Shown piece by piece: positions 1 through 6,083 of a DNA stretch of 8,513 nucleotides. The notes under the pieces are model-generated. The model did no database searches and had not been told where the DNA came from. It was given only the letters and a program-made list of their open reading frames with translations. Source of the stretch: Armatimonadota bacterium (GTDB taxonomy: Bacteria; Armatimonadota; Zipacnadia; Zipacnadales; VGFC01). How positions within the stretch are numbered: position 1 is the stretch's first letter; each line of letters begins with the position of its first letter. Position numbers and translations under genes: made by a program. The stretch is from positions 1-8,513 of the forward strand of contig VGFB01000119.1 of the NCBI GenBank assembly GCA_016869015.1. The letters run 5' to 3'.

Positions 1-1886
1 ATCGGCGGCATGCTGGCCAGGTAGTCGAGCCGCGCGTCGTCGGCAGCGCGGCAAGCCTCCCCCCAGCCCCCGTACTTGCGGCAGGCGGCCTCATACTGAC
101 CGCGCAGGCGGTCGATAACCTGCTCGCGCGCGTAGGGCAGGCCCCCGTCGGCGCTCAACATGGGCCACAGGTAGAGCATCGCCTCGTCGAACGCCAGGCG
201 CTCCTGCTGAACGCGCCTCAGACGCTCCGGGTCGCCGGCAACGCGGCGCTCCGCCTCGCTGAGCAGCACGTCGGTCTCCAGGAAGAAGCCGCGGTCGAAG
301 TACCGCCGAGCCGACGGCGGCACTGCGGCGAGCCCGCCCGGCTGCTCGTCCTGGCGTCGCTCAAGGTAGTCCAGGAGCTGTCGCATGGCCGGCGCCGCGG
401 GGCCGTAGTAGGGCTCCAGGAAGTCCGCGATGATGGGCTCGGCGTCCTGTGTCGGATCCTGCAGCAGCCGCGTGGCCAGGTAGAACTGCAGATCGACGAA
501 GTTGTGGACCCGCGTCCCGAAGAGCTCGTCTTCCGCGAAGAAGTGCTGCATCCTGCAGCGCTGGTACAGCTTCAGGGTCTCCGCCAGGCCGTGCACGTTG
601 GCATGGGGCCACTGGAAGGGCTGGTTCCAGGCGGTCCAGTAGTCGTGCGTCGCCAGCGCCGGGCTGATACCCGCCCACGCCTCGAGCACCCGGCGGGGCT
701 CCGCGTTGGCCGGATGCGTCATGGCGCGGAGCGTGTCGCGCAGGGGCGGCGAGCGGAACTCGCAGCCGAGCTGGGCCAGAGTGACGATCACGTTGTCGCG
801 CGGCCGGATGCCGCGCGGGAGGTCCAGGTAGTAGGTGTAGGCCGCGACCGCCACCCGCACCTCCGGGTAGTCCGGCTCGATGTCCGCGGCGAGGGCGTTC
901 GTGAAGTCGATGACCGCACCGCTGTAGGCGCCGTACTGCTCGGCAAGGGCCACGCAGCCCGGGCACACGCACTTGTTCAGGTTGTCGTTCGGGACCAGGG
1001 CGTAGACGGTCGGGAAGGGCTCGAGGCTGCCGGCGCCGAGGATCTCCTCACGGTCCCGCCGGATGTAGTCACGCAGCCGGGCGGCGAAGAGCTTGCGCAC
1101 CTCCGGGTGGGAGAGACACACCTGGCCTTGAGGGCCCGGCCCCGTGCGCGACCCGTTCTCAGTCAGCGCGAAGTACTCCGGCTTGTCGGGCGGGAAGGCC
1201 TCGGAGTAGAGGTGGTGGGTGTGGGTCGAGTAGGGGCCGCCGAATCGGAAGGCGTAGCCCAGTTCCGGGCCGGCCGCGGGCACGGCGGCATTCCCGAAGG
1301 AGTTGACCTTGCGGCGGACCTCAAACAGCGTGTGCTTCGGCTGCCCCGGCGCCACCATGAACACCTCGCGCCGCGAGAAGACCGGCGCGTCCCGGACCGC
1401 CAGCCCTGCGGGGAGACGCAGCGTTGGCCGGTCGGGCACAAACTCGGTGTCCGGATCCAGGAACCGCACGCCGACGAAGCGCTCCAGGAACTCGTACACG
1501 CCGTAGAGGGTGCCACGCGGTCGCCCCCCGCAGAGCACCAAGTCGCCCTCGAAGCGGCGGATGACCCACTCCTCGGGGCCAAGCTCGTCGGGGGTGAGGC
1601 CGTGCTTCGCCGCGAAGGCCGTCGGTCCGACGTAGACGGCCCGGCCCCCCCCGAAGCCCGCTTCCCCGGCGAGGGGCCACTCCGCGCCCGTGCCGCGGCG
1701 CAGGAACGCCGCCAGCTCCTGGGCGGCGAATGACTCCGCCTCCGTTGCGCCCGCAGCCTGCACGACCGCGTACTCGCTCCGGCCGTCCGCTGAGATGGCC
1801 AGAGGCGCGGCAGCGCAGTGAGAGGCGATCAGCAGCACCAGAGGTGCAGACCCGCGCGCAACACGGGTCAGGAGCCGGCTCACCAC
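1..1886 (-). CDS. Secreted DUF4838-domain protein with GH67-N-like front domain (3' end outside the window)
   Basis: Probably an exported glycan-active protein; no enzyme activity is established for DUF4838, so the substrate is unknown. 628 codons are visible and the frame runs off the left edge without a stop. Residues 1-27 look like a signal peptide: arginines at 4, 8 and 11, a hydrophobic stretch (APLVLLIAS), then an Ala-rich cleavage region. Residues of about 30-165 resemble the alpha/beta domain that precedes GH67 and GH20-type barrels, with GGRPRGTLYGVYEFLE at about 120-135 followed by GVRFLDPDTEFVP. From about residue 230 the DUF4838 pattern follows: PEYFAL, CLSHPEVRKL, then a Cys cluster KCVCPGC near 305-311 that could bind metal, and AAYTYY near 349. 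I chose the first of two adjacent GTG codons because GGAGGG lies 7 nt upstream; the second GTG (1883) is possible. A different frame with an ATG at 1911 gives an Arg-rich shadow. Confidence is high for the gene and family, low for function. Confidence 0.85.
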   Translation of the reverse strand, partial: MVSRLLTRVARGSAPLVLLIASHCAAAPLAISADGRSEYAVVQAAGATEAESFAAQELAAFLRRGTGAEWPLAGEAGFGGGRAVYVGPTAFAAKHGLTPDELGPEEWVIRRFEGDLVLCGGRPRGTLYGVYEFLERFVGVRFLDPDTEFVPDRPTLRLPAGLAVRDAPVFSRREVFMVAPGQPKHTLFEVRRKVNSFGNAAVPAAGPELGYAFRFGGPYSTHTHHLYSEAFPPDKPEYFALTENGSRTGPGPQGQVCLSHPEVRKLFAARLRDYIRRDREEILGAGSLEPFPTVYALVPNDNLNKCVCPGCVALAEQYGAYSGAVIDFTNALAADIEPDYPEVRVAVAAYTYYLDLPRGIRPRDNVIVTLAQLGCEFRSPPLRDTLRAMTHPANAEPRRVLEAWAGISPALATHDYWTAWNQPFQWPHANVHGLAETLKLYQRCRMQHFFAEDELFGTRVHNFVDLQFYLATRLLQDPTQDAEPIIADFLEPYYGPAAPAMRQLLDYLERRQDEQPGGLAAVPPSARRYFDRGFFLETDVLLSEAERRVAGDPERLRRVQQERLAFDEAMLYLWPMLSADGGLPYAREQVIDRLRGQYEAACRKYGGWGEACRAADDARLDYLASMPP

Positions 1887-1893
1887 GGCACAT

Positions 1894-1899
1894 CCCTCC
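1894..1899 (-). promoter_or_regulatory. Ribosome binding site for the DUF4838 gene
   Basis: GGAGGG on the minus strand, 7 nt before the GTG at 1886. It decides the GTG start of a gene that has no suitable ATG in its frame. Confidence 0.7.
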
Positions 1900-1911
1900 A
1901 CATGTCGCCAC

Positions 1912-2049
1912 TCAGGATGCCCCGCGTGAGTCCGCGGGCACGTTGAGGATAGTCCCGGGCTCCGCCGCCCCGCGGCTCCAGACGGCACCCTCCCAGTCGC
2001 CGGTTAGCGAGGGCGTCTCGGGAGTGCGGCGAATGGTGTACTCAGGCAT
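1912..2049 (-). CDS. 45-aa ORF resembling the N-terminus of a CBM9-like carbohydrate-binding protein; probably a truncated gene
   Basis: A complete small ORF: ATG, 45 codons, TGA, preceded by a purine-rich GGGGAGAG about 5 nt upstream. It begins MPEYTIRRTPETPSLTGDWE and continues GAVWSR. This matches my memory of the start of CBM9-like (cellulose/xylan-binding) proteins, where a Trp-rich opening leads into the beta-sandwich. Those proteins are usually 200 residues or more. Here the similarity fades after about residue 26 and a stop follows at 45, so the ligand-binding core is missing. It sits 45 nt after oxidoreductase A and 25 nt before the DUF4838 gene, which fits a polysaccharide-use context. 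Either it is the relic of a deleted gene, or a sequence error has broken a longer one. No CBM9-like continuation is seen in the same frame past the stop. Family identification is from recall, not a search. Confidence 0.5.
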   Translation of the reverse strand: MPEYTIRRTPETPSLTGDWEGAVWSRGAAEPGTILNVPADSRGAS

Positions 2050-2094
2050 CTCGACTCTCCCCGACCGGCGGAATCCGCGTATCTCGCCCGACGC

Positions 2095-3261
2095 TCAGTC
2101 CCCGTGCACGTACATGTCCCAGTCCTCGACGTTCACGGGCAGGGGCGTTCCCCGACGGATCGACTCCATGGCGCGCAGGCTCAGGTAGGTCGCCCGCGCC
2201 CCGGCCACTTCGTCAATGGGTGAGGCGGTGTCGTTGAGCACCGCCTCGGCGAAGGCCTCAAGCAGTGCTCGGTGCCCCTTGTCGGGGAAGATGTAGTTGA
2301 ACACACCGGTCTCGGCGTACTCCCGTCCCATCGCGTCGATCTTCGCCAGATAGCCGTTGTGGCCGCCCTCGGGCCCGGCCTCGGGCTGGAAGTCCGCCTG
2401 GAGAGGGAACCTCTTCACCGTCCGCTCGCCGCGACCGAAGTACTGATTCTCGACGAAGCACTCGCTGCGGAAGATCTTCCCGCCGTGCTGCACCTCCAGC
2501 AGCTCTTTGGGGTACTCGAAGCTGCCGCCGGCGCTGAAGAAGATGCAGGCCAGCGAGCCGGAGCCGTACTCCAGCGTGATGACGTAGTTGATGCGGGTGC
2601 TTCCCACCGCAGTCACGCGAACCGGGCGCTCATCCAGGAGCCATGTCACCAGGTCCAGCCAGTGGCAGCCCTCGCCGATGATCTGGCCGCCGCCCTCCTT
2701 CCAGTCGATATGCACCCCGCCGTAGGTGATACTCTCGTCATTCACCCGCAGGAGGACCATCGTCTGGTCCTCCTCGGCCCACTTGGGCCGTGTGCGCTCC
2801 TGGGCGTAGACCCGTGGCGCGCCCTGCGGGTCGCGCCTATGCGCCACATAGGCCGCCTTCAGATCCACCACCGCCGGGGCGAAGCGCCGGTTGTAGTCCA
2901 CGCAGACCTTCACACCGTTCTGCTGGGCTAGGCGGATGACCTGATACGACTCCTCCATGGTCATCGTCATGGGCTTCTCGCACAGCAGGTGCTTCCCGGC
3001 TTGCAGCACCTCGCCGATGTAGAACATGTGCAGCTCATGGGGGACGCTGAGGATCACGAAGTCGACTTCGGGGTCCGCCAGGAGGTCACGGTAGTCGGCA
3101 GACACCTCGCGAGCCCCGAACTCCCGCGCCGCGGCCTGTCCCGACTCGCTGCGAGACGAGGCGTGCCACAGCTCGACGCGTTCCGAGGCGGCGATGTTAG
3201 GGAGGTGCTGCGCCTGCGCAAACTTGCCGCACCCAATGATCCCGGCCCGCGCTATCTGCAT
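2095..3261 (-). CDS. Gfo/Idh/MocA family oxidoreductase (paralogue A)
   Basis: Predicted cytoplasmic NAD(P)-dependent dehydrogenase of 388 aa acting on a sugar, inositol or related polyol; substrate not determinable. The Rossmann start has the glycine motif GIIGCGKFAQ (Gly10, Gly12, Ala15). The family's EKP motif is at 95-97 (LLCEKPMTMTMEES), with Lys96 the expected catalytic lysine. The C-terminal alpha/beta domain carries GGGQIIGEGCHWLDL, with His200 the expected catalytic histidine; Glu197 stands where Asp is more usual. At 388 residues it is somewhat longer than the common 330-360, with extra sequence around 260-320. I chose ATG 3261 because GAGGAG lies 6 nt upstream and the Rossmann fold begins at once. 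The frame stays open upstream to 3828 and includes an ATG at 3450 overlapping the stop of paralogue B, which would add a 63-aa unstructured extension. It lies 185 nt behind paralogue B and 45 nt ahead of the CBM9-like stub. Confidence 0.93.
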   Translation of the reverse strand: MQIARAGIIGCGKFAQAQHLPNIAASERVELWHASSRSESGQAAAREFGAREVSADYRDLLADPEVDFVILSVPHELHMFYIGEVLQAGKHLLCEKPMTMTMEESYQVIRLAQQNGVKVCVDYNRRFAPAVVDLKAAYVAHRRDPQGAPRVYAQERTRPKWAEEDQTMVLLRVNDESITYGGVHIDWKEGGGQIIGEGCHWLDLVTWLLDERPVRVTAVGSTRINYVITLEYGSGSLACIFFSAGGSFEYPKELLEVQHGGKIFRSECFVENQYFGRGERTVKRFPLQADFQPEAGPEGGHNGYLAKIDAMGREYAETGVFNYIFPDKGHRALLEAFAEAVLNDTASPIDEVAGARATYLSLRAMESIRRGTPLPVNVEDWDMYVHGD

Positions 3262-3267
3262 GGTCGT

Positions 3268-3273
3268 CTCCTC
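3268..3273 (-). promoter_or_regulatory. Ribosome binding site that sets the start of oxidoreductase A
   Basis: GAGGAG on the minus strand, 6 nt before ATG 3261. It favours initiation directly at the Rossmann fold over upstream in-frame ATGs. Confidence 0.7.
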
Positions 3274-3303
3274 GCGAACGGAGTACCTCGAACGGCTGCC
3301 GGA

Positions 3304-3369
3304 GCCGGTGACGAGCGGCTGCTTGTCGTGCAGGACGCAGTCGACGGAGTGCCCCAGCGTCTGGGGGGA
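3304..3369 (-). pseudogene. 22-codon remnant of a Gfo/Idh/MocA C-terminus between paralogues B and A
   Basis: Inside the spacer, in the same frame as paralogue A, this stretch reads SPQTLGHSVDCVLHDKQPLVTG except for its ends being arbitrary. It matches residues 297-318 of paralogue B at 16 of 22 positions. At DNA level it aligns without gaps to 3573-3638 at 58 of 66 bases, including an identical 24-base core. The similarity stops abruptly on both sides. This segment belongs to the C-terminal helix region typical of the family; paralogue C has the cognate DHLVDCVLND. The simplest reading is the trace of a duplicated oxidoreductase gene largely lost by deletion. It could instead be translated as part of a 63-aa extension of paralogue A beginning at ATG 3450. 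Confidence 0.65.
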
Positions 3370-3411
3370 GGGCGGGGTTCCGCTCGCGGCCCCCTGCGGC
3401 GCGAGCAGCAG

Positions 3412-3433
3412 GCCCATGGGGGCCCCCGTGGGC
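3412..3433. repeat. 22-bp near-perfect palindrome behind oxidoreductase B
   Basis: The arms GCCCATGGGGG and CCCCCGTGGGC are inverted copies with one mismatch. It begins 13 nt past the stop of paralogue B. A hairpin with a 4-nt GGCC loop could form in the minus-strand transcript and slow or end transcription, but no T-run follows, so I do not call it an intrinsic terminator. A second small stem, CCCCAG with CTGGGG, lies at 3352-3366. Confidence 0.5.
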
Positions 3434-3446
3434 TGGGCCGGTGCCG

Positions 3447-4526
3447 TCATTTGCCCCACACCTCCACCGGTGTCTTGTCTCTCGGCGGCTGGTACGGCCA
3501 CTCGATGCGCTTGCCCGTGCCGGCGCTCTCGTAGGCGGCGAAGATGATCTCCATCACCGCGCGGCCGTCGTCGCCGGTGACGAGGGGCGGCTTGTCGTGC
3601 AGGACGCAGTCGACGAAGTGCTCCATCTCCTGGGGGAAGCCGTAGTTCCACATCTCCTCGAAGGTGCAGAAGCTCCACCCCTGGGTGGTCGAGGCTTTCT
3701 CGACCGCGTAGTCGTAGCCGGTCTCGCTGTAGACGCGCAGCGCGTTGCCGTGGAGGAGGTCGGCGAAGATGACGCCCGCAGAGCCGTAGAACTCGGCGAG
3801 GTCGTCCATGCCGCCGACCTTGGCCCACGACTCCTCGGCCATGCCGCGCGCGCCGCCCTCGAACTCGACGATGATGATTGCGTCATCATCGCCTCGCGTG
3901 CGCCCCTGGTGCACGTACGTGCCCATCTGCGCGGTCACGGCAGTGACGGGCCGGTTGCCGAGAATCCAGCGGAAGAACTGGAAGGCGTGGCAGCCCATGT
4001 CCAGCGTCACGCCGCCGCCGGAGCGGTCCACATCCCAGAACCAGGGCGAGTGCGGCCCGTTGTGTTTCTCGGCCTGCTTCACAAGGTACACGTCGCCGAT
4101 GGCGCCCATGTCGATGAGCTGCTTCGCGCGCACGTACTTGGGCACGAAGCAGAGCTCCTCGGCGTACATGAACTTTACGTTCGCGGCGGCGCAGGCGGCG
4201 ACCATGCGGTCGGCCTCGTCCATCGTGCGGCAGAGCGGCTTCTCGCAGATCACGTGCTTGCCCGCCGCCGCGATGTCGCAGACCATTTGGCAGTGCAGGT
4301 CGTTCGGCGCGCCGACCGTCACGAGGTCGATGTCATCGCGCTCGAGCATCGCGCGGTAGTCCGTGTAGGCGTGGGGAATCGCGTGTTTCCGCGTGAAAGC
4401 GCTTACGTGCGCCTCCGTCGGCGAGGCCGCCGCGACGATCCGCGCGTTCGACACGCGTTTGAGCGCCTCGGCGTGCAGTTCCGCGATGAACTGCGAACCG
4501 ATCAGACCGATGCCGACCTTGTCCAT
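3447..4526 (-). CDS. Gfo/Idh/MocA family oxidoreductase (paralogue B)
   Basis: Predicted cytoplasmic NAD(P)-dependent dehydrogenase, 359 aa, a normal full length. The N-terminal Rossmann motif reads GLIGSQFIAELHAEAL: the glycine usual at position 12 is Gln, which I recall as a trait of one subgroup that also carries HAEALKR. Further signatures are GAPNDLHC (72-79), EKP at 95-97 with Lys96, YAEELCFVPKY (121-131), and SGGGVTLDMGCHAFQFF with the expected catalytic His180. Subgroup members are often named myo- or scyllo-inositol dehydrogenase-like, but nothing here fixes the substrate. AGGTGAT upstream of ATG 4526 is the likely ribosome site. The stop TGA overlaps an ATG (ATGA) that opens the frame leading into paralogue A, so the two could be translationally coupled. 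The start lies 110 nt behind the acidic protein gene, beyond a REP-like element. Confidence 0.95.
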   Translation of the reverse strand: MDKVGIGLIGSQFIAELHAEALKRVSNARIVAAASPTEAHVSAFTRKHAIPHAYTDYRAMLERDDIDLVTVGAPNDLHCQMVCDIAAAGKHVICEKPLCRTMDEADRMVAACAAANVKFMYAEELCFVPKYVRAKQLIDMGAIGDVYLVKQAEKHNGPHSPWFWDVDRSGGGVTLDMGCHAFQFFRWILGNRPVTAVTAQMGTYVHQGRTRGDDDAIIIVEFEGGARGMAEESWAKVGGMDDLAEFYGSAGVIFADLLHGNALRVYSETGYDYAVEKASTTQGWSFCTFEEMWNYGFPQEMEHFVDCVLHDKPPLVTGDDGRAVMEIIFAAYESAGTGKRIEWPYQPPRDKTPVEVWGK

Positions 4527-4558
4527 GGGGGATCACCTGTCTGCGAGGGGGCTGCGGA

Positions 4559-4630
4559 GACGGAGCCGGCGCTCCGTCCTACGACGACCGGCCTGACTTG
4601 CCGCTCGTAGGTCGAAGCGCCGGCTTCGAC
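4559..4630. repeat. REP-like element: three abutting hairpins
   Basis: This fills most of the 110-nt spacer between the acidic protein stop and paralogue B. Hairpin 1 (4559-4578) pairs GACGGAGC with GCTCCGTC around CGGC. Hairpin 2 (4578-4611) pairs CCTACGA with TCGTAGG, with an inner CGGC/GCCG stem. Hairpin 3 (4611-4630) pairs GTCGAAGC with GCTTCGAC around GCCG. All arms are perfect, and the two outer hairpins share a common plan, G(A/T)CG(G/A)AGC with a GC tetraloop, so they look like diverged copies in a paired arrangement of the BIME kind. It could act as a transcription attenuator, an mRNA end-protector or a mobile repeat. No T-run is present. Confidence 0.65.
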
Positions 4631-4636
4631 ATCGAC

Positions 4637-5287
4637 TCAGGCGAACGCCTTGTCCTCGGGCTCGTCGTCGGGCGCCGCGAACGCACTGCTGCCGGCGAAG
4701 GCCGGGGTGTCGTCCTTCTCCTCGGCCTCGATGGGCGGGGTGGCCGGTCCGGCGGTCTCGAGTGCGCTGGGAGGGGGCTCTGCCGTCGGGGCCTCGGCCG
4801 GCTCCGCAACAGCGACCTCTTCACTCTCAGTCGGGAGGGGTCGGCCGGCGAGCCTCAGGAAGGTCAGCGCGAAGGGCTCGGCCACGGCAAGGTCGACGTG
4901 GCCCTCGTCGCAGAGGAAGTGCGCGCGGCGGTCGTAGACCCGACCGCTCGCTTCGTCGGTGATCTCGACCCACCGCGACACGCGGAAGCCGGGCGAGACC
5001 TTCGACTCCTCCTCCGGCTCCTCGTCCTCCTCGTCCTCCTCGTCCTCCTCGTCGGCCTCGTCGGCCTTAGTTGCGGCCTTCGCGCGCGCGCGCTCTCGCT
5101 CGGGATCGATGTACGCGATGTCGAGCTCATCGAAGGCGATCTCCCCGCGCATCCACTCGGGCAAGGGAGAGCCTACCGGCGTCTCGACGGTCAGCGTCTC
5201 GTCGTTCAGCGTCAGCTTGGCCTCGGCGCCGTCGGCCCCGAGCTTCGTCAACGTCAACTCCCGCACATCCGGTGGCGCTTCACTCAC
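4637..5287 (-). CDS. Acidic protein of unknown function with a low-complexity Glu/Asp linker
   Basis: A 216-aa protein I do not recognise. Residues 1-62 look folded, with alternating hydrophobic strands (ELTLTKLG, KLTLNDETLTVETP, IAFDELDIAYID). Residues of about 63-75 are basic and Ala-rich, and about 76-95 form an acidic run of Glu and Asp encoded by a 9-bp tandem repeat. Residues 98-150 look folded again (FRVSRWVEITD, HFLCDEGHVDLAVAEPFALTFLRL). Residues 151-216 are a disordered Pro/Ala/Glu tail. The two beta-rich halves could be parts of one domain split by the acidic insert. There is no signal peptide or membrane segment. The start is GTG, with AGGGAG about 9 nt upstream. It lies 32 nt behind the E2 catalytic-domain gene, so the two are probably cotranscribed. 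The gene call is supported by its ribosome site, spacing and protein-like composition of the flanks; function is unknown. Confidence 0.75.
   Translation of the reverse strand: MSEAPPDVRELTLTKLGADGAEAKLTLNDETLTVETPVGSPLPEWMRGEIAFDELDIAYIDPERERARAKAATKADEADEEDEEDEEDEEPEEESKVSPGFRVSRWVEITDEASGRVYDRRAHFLCDEGHVDLAVAEPFALTFLRLAGRPLPTESEEVAVAEPAEAPTAEPPPSALETAGPATPPIEAEEKDDTPAFAGSSAFAAPDDEPEDKAFA
5018..5062. repeat. 9-bp tandem repeat inside the acidic protein gene
   Basis: Four perfect copies of CTCCTCGTC on the plus strand (5018-5053) are followed by one degenerate copy (to 5062). The period is a multiple of three, so copy number can change without shifting the frame; each unit encodes three acidic residues (Asp-Glu-Glu register). 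Confidence 0.85.
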
Positions 5288-5319
5288 GACAGGTGTCTCC
5301 CTTCACGTCCGACGGCCCG

Positions 5320-6054
5320 TCAAGCTTGCCAGTTCTCCAACCTGTCGCGCAGGTCTTTGAGGAACGGCGCCGCCTCCGCGCCGTCGATGGCGCGGTGATC
5401 TACCGTCAGGACCATGTTTACGGTCGGAGCCGCGACGATCTGTCGATCGTCGGTGGGCTGGCCGGGCTTCCAGGCCCGCCCGCCCTCCACGACCGGACGC
5501 AAGGCCATCGAACCCACGGTCAGGATCGCGACCTGCGGCGGGCTGATGATCGCGCTGAACGCGTCTACACCCACCGGACCGATGTTGCTGACCGTGAAGC
5601 CCGCGCCCATCTGCAGACTCGCGCGGAGCCTCCCGTTGCGGGCTAAGTCTACCATGTCCTTCGTCTCGGGGGCAATGTCCCAGACGCTCTTTTTGTCCAC
5701 CTCGAAGACCGTCGGCAGAACGACGCCCTGGGGCGTCGCCGCCGCGAAGCCCACGTTGATGGGCTTCAGGAGCTTCACGCCCGCCTCGTCGATCCACGCG
5801 TTCAGCACGCGATACGTAGGCAGCAGGTCGCCGACCGCCTTGATGATGATGTCGTTGTAGGTCGGCAGGACGCGCTCCCCCGCCTCCGCCTTGTACTGCT
5901 CCCGCGCGGCCACGATGGCATCTGCGCAGACCTGTACTAGCATGTCAAAGGTCGGCTTCTCGCGTCGGCTCAGCGAGACCCGATCCCCGATCGCCTTCCG
6001 CTGCGGGGGGATCGGGACAAGCTCCAACTCAGGTTCGCGGGAGGGGCGAGGCAT
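5320..6054 (-). CDS. Stand-alone catalytic domain of a 2-oxoacid dehydrogenase E2 acyltransferase
   Basis: 244 aa matching the CoA-dependent acyltransferase domain of the E2 component (dihydrolipoamide acetyl-, succinyl- or branched-chain acyltransferase). Visible family marks: PPQRKAIGDRVSLSRREKPTF (17-36, the usual start of the catalytic domain), NDIIIKAVGDLL, NVGFAAATPQGVVLPTV (100-116), FTVSNIGPVGVDAFSAII (153-170), and the active-site DHRAIDG at 219-225 with His220 and Asp224. In full E2 this domain moves an acyl group between lipoyl-lysine and CoA. Full E2 proteins are about 400 residues or more, with lipoyl and E1/E3-binding domains; both are absent, and no E1, E3 or lipoyl protein gene is near. 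I chose ATG 6054, with AAAGGA 10 nt upstream; an ATG at 6105 would add a Trp-rich stretch encoded by the hairpin spacer. It may need a lipoyl protein in trans, or use another acyl carrier; this is inference. Confidence 0.92.
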   Translation of the reverse strand: MPRPSREPELELVPIPPQRKAIGDRVSLSRREKPTFDMLVQVCADAIVAAREQYKAEAGERVLPTYNDIIIKAVGDLLPTYRVLNAWIDEAGVKLLKPINVGFAAATPQGVVLPTVFEVDKKSVWDIAPETKDMVDLARNGRLRASLQMGAGFTVSNIGPVGVDAFSAIISPPQVAILTVGSMALRPVVEGGRAWKPGQPTDDRQIVAAPTVNMVLTVDHRAIDGAEAAPFLKDLRDRLENWQA

Positions 6055-6064
6055 TGGCGGCCGG

Positions 6065-6070
6065 TCCTTT
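6065..6070 (-). promoter_or_regulatory. Ribosome binding site for the E2 catalytic-domain gene
   Basis: AAAGGA on the minus strand, 10 nt before ATG 6054. It supports this start over the upstream ATG at 6105, which lies inside the hairpin arm. Confidence 0.55.
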
Positions 6071-6083
6071 CCGGGGCTGAGCC

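Noticed and set aside
504..1733. 409-codon open frame on the plus strand
   Set aside because: Antisense shadow of the DUF4838 gene, whose minus-strand frame gives a signal peptide and recognisable domains.
1321..1911. Minus-strand frame beginning at ATG 1911
   Set aside because: Arg/Gly-rich product without motifs, out of frame with the DUF4838 gene, which is better supported by GGAGGG before GTG 1886.
2095..3828. 577-aa version of oxidoreductase A starting at 3828
   Set aside because: The first part overlaps oxidoreductase B out of frame and is Arg-rich nonsense. The Rossmann fold and a good ribosome site mark the start at 3261.
3441..4610. 389-codon open frame on the plus strand
   Set aside because: Antisense shadow of oxidoreductase B; low-complexity Val/Arg/Ala/His composition.
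4559..4630. Intrinsic transcription terminator
   Set aside because: Stems are strong but no T-run follows on either strand; the arrangement of three abutting palindromes fits a REP-like element better.
5018..5062. Frameshift or assembly artefact in the acidic gene
   Set aside because: The repeat period is nine bases and the frame is consistent on both sides, so the gene reads through intact.
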